Below are positions 55,870 through 64,000 of a stretch of DNA of 64,000 bases, piece by piece. The translations under genes and the position numbers were made by a program. Under the pieces are notes generated by a model. The model saw nothing but the letters and a program-made list of their open reading frames with translations. It was not told where the DNA came from and searched no databases. The stretch is from Paracyclopina nana (taxonomy: Eukaryota; Arthropoda; Copepoda; Cyclopoida; Cyclopettidae): the NCBI GenBank assembly GCA_019096065.1, contig JAGUCH010000002.1, positions 10,924,501 through 10,988,500 on the forward strand, written 5' to 3'. Within the stretch, counting starts at the first letter, position 1; every line of letters begins with the position of its first letter.

Positions 55870-56598
55870 AAATACTGTTTTGTGTGTGCATTTCCACTTG
55901 TACTTTTACTGCTGCGAATAAAAAGTAGCACAAAAAGTTGGTGGAGGTGATCGATGGCGCGTGAGGTTTTGATAAATGCTGCACAAAATTTGCCATGATG
56001 GTTCTCGCACTACAATAATATAGGGTGACACAAAGTTAGGCCGTACATCTTTTTTCGCTGAGTAACGAAGTTTTCCTCCGAAGAATTATATGCTGCTGAA
56101 ATTGAATGACAAGCCAGAAGAAGAAGAAGCCAGCATTTCAGCCTAAATAGTCGTCGTGCGCAATGCATTCTAGGCCTATTAGGGACAGGAGTAATTTCCG
56201 GGCAAATTAGAGCAGCAATGCCGAATATGTCTCGAAGTATTTATTCTTCTCCATATGCATGGTAATAACAGATGTAGTTGGTATACAAATTGCTTAACCA
56301 ATTCACAACATGCTAGATATAGTATATTTTCAAAAAAATTTCGCCATCATCGCCTCTCCCCCTTTTCAATCGTTTCGTTATTGGGTTTAGTACACAACGG
56401 AGACTCGGCTCATTATTTATAATATGTGTGATTTTTGAGTGCGTGTGACGTGTTGCTTCCTCCCATAAAAACACGACGCGTTGTTTCATATCTAACACAA
56501 AATGTTAATAAGTTAATATTTTACGTGGGCGTGCGCTGAAAGTGCACACAAAGGCTTTTACAGCAAGAATTTTTAGTGGCAGGGGGACATCTAGCATC
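55870..56598. other. Intergenic, ARMC6 3' side to the neuropeptide gene
   Basis: An AATAAA at about 55917 (GAATAAAAAGTAGC) is a likely ARMC6 polyadenylation signal. Nothing else recognised. Confidence 0.4.
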
Positions 56599-57140
56599 TT
56601 ATTTGTCGCCGGCCTGAATCAAAGCCTCTTCGTACTGCAGTTCGTTCTCGAGTGCATGAAGGAGCTCTTCATCCTGATCCGACCTCTTACCGAATCTCGA
56701 GGGACCTCTTTTGCCAAACCTACGCCAACAGCATTAAAAATCAATTCCAGGTCAGAATCTGTCATTTTTACCTTACTGGGGCCCTCTTTCCCCACCGAAG
56801 TGGGGCTCTCTTTTCCAATTCGTCCAGAAGATCAGCCAAATGGTCCATGCGTTTCCCCCACCTGAAATGTGCATGTTAAGTAGGAGGAGGTAAGATTTGA
56901 GTGGCTTGATTACCTGAGGGGAGCCTCCCGACGATCTCTGGTGTGTCCCTCTTCGTCCTCGTCGGCCGCTGACCTCTTGCCCCATCTCAAAATATTATTG
57001 CCTGCCCTTTTGCCCCATCGCAACGGTGAGGCTCGGACGAACCTCGAGTGACTTGAGTCTTGGAGGTCGTCGGCCTCATTGCAAGTCACCAGGGTGGCAA
57101 GGGTGAGGACTGCCAACAGCCAAACGAAGCAGTTGTTCAT
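56599..57140 (-). CDS. LRWamide/RFamide neuropeptide precursor (sNPF-like)
   Basis: Exons 57140-56914, 56861-56772 and 56719-56599 give 145 residues. A signal peptide covers about the first 20. Amidated units in order: SPLRWGKR, AGNNILRWGKR, APLRWGKR (split by intron 1), APLRWGKR, then APVRFGKR (split by intron 2) and GPSRFGKR. That is four LRWamides followed by two RFamides. The spacer after the third unit is acidic (MDHLADLLDELE), as is the C-terminal tail. GKR supplies the amidation Gly and dibasic cleavage site. Drosophila sNPF also mixes RLRF- and RLRW-amides, so sNPF is the best guess, but these peptides lack the RLR core. The ligand family is therefore provisional. Confidence 0.85.
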
Positions 57141-57904
57141 GTTCACCTCTCTCCTCGATTGAAAGTGGTCTGAAAGAAGGTCGTCGTTGCGAATTAGAAA
57201 GCTATTATGGGCCAGTCAATTCATGTGGCGTATTTGCTAATGGGGTGTACTGCTATTATTGGAGACATGAACGCAATAAAGCTAATTCGTTGGGAGTGGG
57301 AAGTAAAAGCAACCTTTTTCGTGAATCGTCAGTGTTCAGGAGGAGGGCTACAGGGGGACTGGCTGCTGGTGCACAAGCATCCGTCCACTTTTATTGGGAA
57401 CCTTTCTTCCGCCACGGACACTGTACAGGCCTTGTTGCTCTTCCTTTCGTGCGTCTTCATTTTCATCCTACTCTCCCTCCGATCAAGTTCAACATATGCC
57501 GTTGGCTATGCATCCAACCAAGGGGCTTTCTATCCACTTCTGTGGAAAGGGATAGAAATACGCCACGCGCGCTACTCATTATTGAGCATAATTTCTTGTC
57601 ACGTCAATTGCTTCATTCATGGTTAAGTTAAGAATAATGCAGCTACTTTTGACGTGTCAGCTTTCCAATGATACCCATTGTGTCAGGTAATTCTCAAATT
57701 CGTCGCACCATCCTATAATTTCCAAGTGCGCAGAAATAGGCTACGCGCATGTGTCCACCTCCACGAAAAAGCCCAAAGTTTTGATCATTGCAGGTGCCTT
57801 AATTGTCGCATATCAAAATGTCCCATTAAAAGTAGCACTAAGCCTTATAAATTAACATTCTTTAAGTACCCAGTAATATACCCTTCTAGATTGGCCTATG
57901 CTCA
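57141..57904. other. Intergenic, no supported gene
   Basis: Two overlapping ORFs of about 130 codons in different frames exist here, but neither has a recognisable domain or splice context. A pyrimidine-rich, GC-intermediate stretch lies at 57330-57480. Confidence 0.35.
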
Positions 57905-58416
57905 ATGTCACATGGCAAAACGTCTCATGGCAAATTGTCAAATAGCATATTGTCCCATAGCAAATGGCCTCATAGCATTTTGTCCCATATCATTTGGTCT
58001 CATAGCAAATTGTCCCATAGGTATTTGTCACATAGGCATCTGTCAAATAGCATATTGTCACATAGCACAATGGTCCATAGCAAATTGTGCCATGGCTAAT
58101 TGTCTCAAAGCATATTGTCACATAGCAAATTGTCTCATAGCAAATTGTCTCATAGCACAATGGCCCATAGCATATTTGTCACATAGTAAATTGTCTCATA
58201 GCACAATGGCCCATAGCATATTGTCACATAGCTTATTGTCACATAGCATATTGTCAATTGGACAATTTGCTATGAGACAATATGCTATGAGACAATATGC
58301 TATGTGACAATAAGCTATGTGACAATATGCTATGAGACAATATGCTATGAGACAATTTGCTATGGGACAATTTGCTATGGGCTATTGTTCTATGTGACAA
58401 ATGCCTTTATGACAAT
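57905..58416. repeat. Fold-back tandem array, unit CATAGCAAATTGTC
   Basis: From 57905 to about 58256 a 14-bp unit (CATAGCAAATTGTC, often CATAGCATATTGTC) repeats some 22 times. From 58257 to 58416 the reverse complement (GACAATTTGCTATG) repeats about ten times. The turn is almost spacer-free (TTGTCAATTGGACAA). Same architecture as 1190-2195 but unrelated in sequence. A long hairpin is expected. Confidence 0.88.
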
Positions 58417-59037
58417 TTGCTTTCCTTAGTAAAAACAATATAGCCTTGTTACATCATTGGCTATGGAACATTCATATGTTCCAAGAATATAAAATTAATA
58501 ATTTGCAATTTTTTGTTAAACTGGACACATGCGCGTAGCCCAGAAATATGTAAGCATGTTATGAGCACAGTGGGAGGCACTTCAACAAATCGTTCCAAAG
58601 GTTCCTTCCATATGAGCCCTTTTTCGAAATGCTTTCACGCTATTTGATATGTAAAAATTGCACGCATCATGAGGTCATTTTTTGTAGTAAAGGAATAGAA
58701 GCAATCCTGAAGCTTTTCCCATGAGAAAAGTGGTGGTTTAGGGTAAGCCAATTTCACATATATTTCAGTATAATTTGGTAACATAAATCACAATTTTACC
58801 TCCAATTGGCCATTGTGCATATAGTATTTTGTCTTCTCTCTGCAAGCGTAATTATCGTTATTTCAAAATAGAATTAAGTCAACTCCTTGGATATGTTGTT
58901 GCTGCGGGAACAATAGTTTTCTTCTCTTTGTAGCATTATGCGTCTACATCTGGGGAAACCATCATTTTCAAACAAAGAGGGTTTAAATAAGGAGCTTGGC
59001 GAGTCAAAAGTCATACTAAGGGCGGGTGTAAGTGGCT
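58417..59037. other. Intergenic between the fold-back array and NPDC1
   Basis: AT-rich; the 3' side of NPDC1. Nothing recognised. Confidence 0.4.
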
Positions 59038-60272
59038 CTACTTGTTGACTTTGGGAGTGGCATCGTCTTCGAACATGGGATTACGAACTTCCATTTCTCC
59101 GGTCTGCAACGCGAAATCATGTTGGATGTTGTGAATGATCTTGTCTAATAAAAAAAACATTTACCGGGGCCAATCCGGGGCATTCATACACCGTGTAATC
59201 TCCCTCTTCTCCGTCCTCGCTCTCATTATCAGAGGCTGCTCCGTTGCGGCGATCATTTCCAGCGCTGAATCAAAACGACCATTGCTCCTTTCTATATCAT
59301 AAAAAATGTCTCCAGAGCTCACCTATCAAATGCGATCATTTGCTGCTTTTGATGTTGGTAATGGTAAAGCTGAGCATTTTGTGCAAGTTTCCGGTCTCCC
59401 GAGGTTGGCGAGGTTTCTTTTCCAGGTCCTGTGACGCCATATGCTGGATACTCCACGTCCTCCGCAGCCTTGGCATTCTTACGAGCCCTACAGCAAAATC
59501 AATATTTAGCATGCAGCTGTTGCGTAACCATTTGGAATGCATGTTGTGTGTATACCTATGGAAGAGGAATCCAGCGCCAACGATGAGGAAAACGGTGAGA
59601 CCGGATGTAACTCCCACGATAGCTATAAGAAATCAAAGGATGCAATTGTGTATACTTTGGGCTATGTTTATGGAGTACTTGTAAAGTAAATGTCGTTGAT
59701 GCGGTCATCTTCGATTGCACTTGCCAACACTCTTGGATCCTGGAACAAGGCTTTCAAAGATGCCTTCTTGGGAATGACAACCTTGTCATCAGAGATGAAT
59801 GGGGTCTCAGCTACCTCATCGGTTTCATCTGAGCGGGATTATCAATTATTATGTAGGTGCTAATAAGCATTGTATTCACCTTCCGCGACAGCATTGGGGT
59901 CGCCAAATACCTCCGCCCTGTACTCAGGATATCCAGGACTGACAGCAAATTTCCGCTGCTGATCAGTCAAGGTTGGGAAGAAAAGTTGGTCGTCATGGTC
60001 GAGAGGCCAAAGGCCGTCATTGGCGAGGTAGCGATGGAGGTCACCAGCGGGCAGGAGGTCGCCTGTTTCTGAGGCCAATGCGTCCTCCAGAGCCCCAAGG
60101 TCAGCTTCACCTAGATCAAGACAGCCATATGCTCCATATGTAAAGCTATGCGGGCTGATATGCCAAACTTACTCGTGAAGCCTTGTGCAAAATCCAGTCT
60201 GGCGGAGGCTGCTGCCAGAACCGAGGCCAGGACCCAGGAAGCGATCAAAGGTGCAGTGCAAGTTTTCATCAT
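59038..60272 (-). CDS. NPDC1: Neural proliferation, differentiation and control protein 1 (NPDC1/CAB-1)
   Basis: Seven exons, 60272-60173, 60110-59880, 59828-59679, 59622-59556, 59487-59323, 59264-59165 and 59103-59038, join to 292 residues. A signal peptide covers about the first 24. The acidic extracellular part includes QQRKFAVSPGYPEYRAEVFG. One membrane helix (GVTSGLTVFLIVGAGFLF) is followed by the diagnostic cytoplasmic tail QLYHYQHQKQQMIAFD, then GDYTVYECPGLAPTGEMEVR. In C. elegans CAB-1 interacts with the synaptic protein AEX-3, and NPDC1 is neuronal in mammals, so a neuronal vesicle or membrane role is likely. All introns are 51-68 nt. Confidence 0.93.
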
Positions 60273-60868
60273 CTTTTCTCAACGCTCACCAGCCAATCGT
60301 CCTCATTGTGATTTTGCCATATTGGACTTGGAGTGAAGCAACAGCTGCCTTGGCCTCTAAGGCCTCTGCCGAATAGAAAGTCAAGGCACTGACGTCAGCA
60401 GCTGCAGAGAGCGAGAGCAGCCATACAGAGGGACTTTCTACTTTTGCGTTGCAACGCGGGCCTTGCCTCGCGCAAGTGTGGAAAACGTAACGAAGAGATT
60501 GCTAGCTACTTTAATAAGACATGATTGAATTTCCGAGGATGTAGGAGTGCCACTTGTTAGCGTGCATTCCCATATTTTCAGTTGAGTTGAGCTGCTGACA
60601 ACAACACTGTTATAAATTTACTACGAACTTCAAGTGATGAAGACAATGGGATGGCACAGAATGATTGCAAAAAGTCAAACAACAACATCAAGATTGTAGT
60701 TGAATAATCCAAATGTGTGGGCAGAAGTAGTAGCCTCTTGCTTTTGTGGCGTAGGTTCCAGAGGTTGTTATAGTATATCGAACAGAATGAATCATAGAGA
60801 GTCAAAGAGAGAATATGATCGCCGTCATAGAAATGTGTAGCAGTATGTCGAAAATGCACCAAGATTCT
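60273..60868. other. Intergenic between NPDC1 and the SCaMC carrier
   Basis: Upstream region of NPDC1 and 3' side of the carrier. No gene recognised. Confidence 0.4.
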
Positions 60869-62567
60869 TCAAACCATTTCCACGCCTAAATAGTTCCTCG
60901 TTCTCTCGTATACGTAATAGGAGATGGAGACCGCAGGGGCAACCTTGCAGAAGTTGGGAACAATTCCCCTGTAGAGGCCACGAACGCCTTCGGTGCGGAT
61001 GATGTAGCGGAAGAGGCCAATTGCATGGGTTTGCTCTTTAGGAAGATTTAATATAAGCCCGGCTAGAGAGAAAAAAAATTAAGACTTTTTTCAACGCTGC
61101 ATGTCCTAGTCACACTCAAAATTCGTGCTAAAACTGTAGATATAACAAGTTTGTAAAAGTCAATATAGCATATTTTTGCTTAAAGAATTGCACGCAACGC
61201 AAATTAAATTCCTCACCTTGAGATTGCAATTTCGTTCTGACAAGGGCCAAAGGGTAGGCTGCCACCTGGCCACAACAGCTACTGAAAGTTCCACAAGCTA
61301 ATAATGTAAAGGCGGGTGGTATGCTGTCTCCTTTCGCACCGAATTTTGACAAGTACTTGTGTTTTAGAGTCTAAAAAATAGATTGTAAAAATGATCCGTT
61401 TGAATTGGAAATCCAGACTTTACCTCGTAGACAGCAAGATCTATGCCTGCGTAGGGCAGAATTCCAAGGAGATTTGGAACGTAGCCCCGGTAGAACACCT
61501 TGATACCTCCGTGTTGGTAAAGCTTTTTGGCACAGTCGAAAATGCCAGTGTACTCGTTGGTCTTCCTCAAAGCCAGCCTGGTCTTCAGGACCTCCATCGG
61601 GTAAATGGCAGTCTGGGAAACTCCTCCAGCCAGAGAGCCGGCCAGGAAGCGCTCATAGATGAGCAGATCCCGATCTGCATCGCCTCGAATCCTACGCTTG
61701 AAAAAGTCGTAGGCCGCAAATTTGACTGCTGACTCCGGTGCAATTTTGACGATGTTGATCCCGTTGCCCCGCCAGAGACCCCTGACGCCGCCTTCTCGCA
61801 GCATGTATTTGAAAGCATCCTTCATGCTGAGGGACTTGCGTCCACCGTGGACTTGGAGCATGATTTTAAGCCGGTCAAGAGGTGCAGTGCAGGAACGGGA
61901 CACGGCTCCAGCTACGCCACCTGCCACCAGATGGCGCCACCACATACCCGTGATAATTTCCTGATCGGAAAAGTCATCTGGAACGCCAATGTCCTCGCCG
62001 AAATCCAGGCACTGCAATTGGAAGCTTGTCTCACTGATGCTTTACCCTTACAAAGCATTTTTGCAAATTGCAGTGCATCGCACTTATATACTACATGTGA
62101 AGCATGAGCATAAAGCGGATGATTTACTCATCAAGCAAATTGCTGAAGGATGCTGCTTAGGATGCAGCAATCGTGCACTCAACGTGGACGAGTGGAAAGG
62201 AAAAACCCGATCAAGTAGTTTACCTCTAAGCTGGGGACGACATGGTCAAAATGGTTTAGGGTGGCACTGTCTGGCCGCTGAGCAGCCAAATCAGCAACTT
62301 TTTTAAGAGTGACGAGCACAACCAACTAAAATGGAAGAAGAAAACAAAAAGGGATGCAGTAGTTGAGTGCGTACTTTATGTGGACACATAGTAAAATAAA
62401 ATATATAAAAAACTGCAAACAAGTGTGTACGATCACCGAATTGCAGACTTACCGTGTTGTGCCTCCACGAGTTGATGATATCGGTCAGCTCTGAGCTGGG
62501 ATGAAAGAGCAGGTAATCTCTCCATTCCTCGAAGGTGATATCGAGTGTTTGATCTTTGACATTTATC
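60869..62567 (-). CDS. Calcium-regulated mitochondrial ATP-Mg/Pi carrier (SCaMC, SLC25A24/25-like), 5' end unresolved
   Basis: Visible exons: 62567-62453, 62011-61424, 61370-61217, 61062-60869, about 350 residues. The first exon encodes [22 protein letters not shown], the end of the EF-hand region and linker helix of SCaMC proteins. The carrier domain has three repeats with [15 protein letters not shown] and PLALVRTKL signatures; the last lacks the acidic residue, as in known SCaMCs. It should exchange ATP-Mg for phosphate across the inner mitochondrial membrane. EF-hands 1-3 are not found between 62568 and the divergent RhoGAP start at 62827. Either small exons escaped me or this copy has a shortened N-terminus. 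Confidence 0.9.
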
Positions 62568-62826
62568 CTGGAAGAAGAGGTTCATTGTAGAGCGATCCGC
62601 AGGAGGCGCGAGCTTCGCGATCGAGCGCATGCAGGCGCGCTAAAGTCGTTGTACATAGCACATATAAGCGATGACGCAGGCACTACATACTATATGCTCC
62701 AGTAGTAGTACATGTGCACACGAGACTGCTGCATCTCTCTGGCAGTTGACATCGAGATGATGATTGGCCTGTTAGCATCCGGTCTCGCATGAAGGTTGCC
62801 ATTATCACGACGACGTCTTGGCCAGC

Positions 62827-64000
62827 ATGAGCAAGAGGAGTGGCGAGGACAGCGTGTTCCCCATCAAGATGACATGGGCATGGCCCACCAAGTCCACCGT
62901 GCTAGGTGACTGCGCCGCTGCTGCAGAAATCAGGCTCAAGGCCGTCAAAAGGGTAATCATATGAATAATGGCCTCAGAGCCGCGCGCTGCTTTCAATTTC
63001 AACGCCATCACACGCCGCAGGCTGCCAAAACACTCAAGAAGAGTGTGGAGGATTCTATGAGGACGTCATCTCGCAACAAGAACGAGGATCTGGAGATTCG
63101 CAAAAAACGCAGCACCGAGTTCGTTTTGGGGGAAAATGTGGCCGCCGCGGTCCACTCGCTCACCGCTGACGGCAAAATCAACGAGCATTGCTCCACACTC
63201 AACACAGTCATGGAGCGCTATGCCAACTTTGAAAAAACCATCGGACACATGCTGGCGGCCAACGAGCTCGAAATTGCCACATTTTTGGCCAGTGACACAC
63301 CCTTATCCAAGCTCCTCAACGACGACATACCCGCCGTCAATGCGGCCAAAAAGGACCTCGACTTGCTCACCAAGTAAAACATAAGCATCATATTAATCAA
63401 CATTCATCAATTATGCAGGTGTGACATTTTTCAGGAAGCTAATGAACGCAAAGAGTGCGCTGGATAAGGAATTGAAAAAGTTGACAAAGCTCATCGTTGA
63501 AAACGGTAATTGGCCAAAAGTCGACTTTGAACACGATACAAATAGCATTTAATCAAAATTGGCAACAAGCTATTTTACGCATCCAAGTGATAAAGTTTTC
63601 GCATTCTAGCCAACAGGAAAGAGGATGAGGAGCAAGACACCGAAAATATCAAACTGCAAGAGGAAAAAACTAGGAAGCTGACCATGGAAGTTGAGCAGTT
63701 GGAGAAGGAATTCACTTTGGAGCAGGACAAGCTTACCATCTTACTGCTAACCCTTGTGTCGAGAGAAAACCGATACGCAGGCTCCGTCATGGAGTTGATG
63801 CGAATCAAGAAGCAGTTCTACGCGAATGCCTATAGCACGATCGCAGCCGAGTTGCCCAACATTGAGCGGCTTTTGCAAGAGACCAAGCTAAGGCCTATGT
63901 TTGGCGAGCCCCTGGAAGACCACTTGACAGCCATTGAACGCAGCATAGCATTTCCTATCTCTTTGGCCGTGAATTTTCTACGGCAAAGCGGCCTTAACGA
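62827..64000 (+). CDS. RICH/nadrin/SH3BP1-type BAR-RhoGAP protein (N-terminal part)
   Basis: Exons 62827-62952, 63021-63373, 63435-63505 and 63610 to the window edge join in phase. Exon 1 to 2 gives AEIRLKAVKRAAKTLKKSVEDSM, matching the start of the BAR domain of SH3BP1/ARHGAP17/ARHGAP44. BAR helices follow. From about 63897, FGEPLEDHLTAIERSIAFPI begins the RhoGAP domain, cut off by the window. The family bends membranes through BAR and switches off Rac/Cdc42. The ATG at 62827 gives the longest BAR-consistent start. Confidence 0.88.

Noticed and set aside
57207-57631. Two overlapping ORFs of about 130 codons
   Set aside because: Different frames over the same bases, no domain, no plausible splice partners.
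57905-58416. CRISPR-like spaced repeats
   Set aside because: The units are directly tandem without unique spacers, change orientation, and the genome is eukaryotic.
61989-62306. 105-codon plus-strand ORF across the SCaMC intron
   Set aside because: Mostly antisense intron sequence, no domain; overlaps a clear carrier exon.
62805-63011. Small minus-strand ORF that looks like a signal peptide with hydrophobic tail
   Set aside because: It lies antisense to exons 1-2 of the BAR-RhoGAP gene, whose phase-correct splice and homology explain the sequence better.

Overview
This is animal nuclear DNA. Most host genes are split by GT-AG introns that are strikingly uniform at about 50 to 68 nt. The gene set (BicD, tropomyosin, ADAM10-like, pp-GalNAc transferase, NPDC1, TM9SF4, ABHD16A, SCaMC, an amidated neuropeptide precursor) and a BEL/Pao retrotransposon point to a small-genome protostome, most likely an arthropod or close relative (mite, springtail, small crustacean or tardigrade grade). 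The species cannot be fixed from this window.

Positions 1-23,600 are a transposon and repeat domain without a clear host gene. It holds a fold-back tandem array (1190-2195), a decayed Ty3/gypsy relic (about 2350-6210) and a complete, apparently young BEL/Pao element (6915-17491). That element has two 226-bp LTRs with no difference seen, a 5-bp CTACC duplication, a tRNA-type primer site, a polypurine tract, an intact gag-pol and an unusual 1068-codon second ORF. Minisatellites, inverted repeats and TIR elements follow.

Positions 23,600-38,600 are gene-dense: a nucleoside-phosphorylase-fold protein, a DUF1479 oxygenase-like gene with two apparent frameshifts, Mpv17-like, a class I/II aminotransferase, ABHD16A, TM9SF4, RPAP2 and BicD. 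Positions 38,600-42,100 are again repeats. Positions 42,100-64,000 hold a very short ADAM10-like protease, SAR1, NELF-E, a 284-residue tropomyosin, a BTB/zinc-finger protein, ARMC6 (one intron full of transposons, another holding an intronless antisense GALNT gene), an LRWamide/RFamide precursor, a second fold-back array, NPDC1, an SCaMC mitochondrial carrier and the start of a RICH/nadrin-type BAR-RhoGAP.

The most unusual signal lies in the BEL/Pao element. Five hairpins with an almost invariant loop (GAC-CTCGGGY-GTC) have stems that differ completely in sequence but keep pairing, and all sit in the same reading frame of the two ORFs. Two related hairpins lie in the leader. The second ORF carries an RNase D/WRN-like exonuclease fold and a triple zinc knuckle like that of the element's own Gag. 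The host genes form no operon; they are independent housekeeping, trafficking, signalling and transcription genes, several arranged as close divergent or tail-to-tail pairs.
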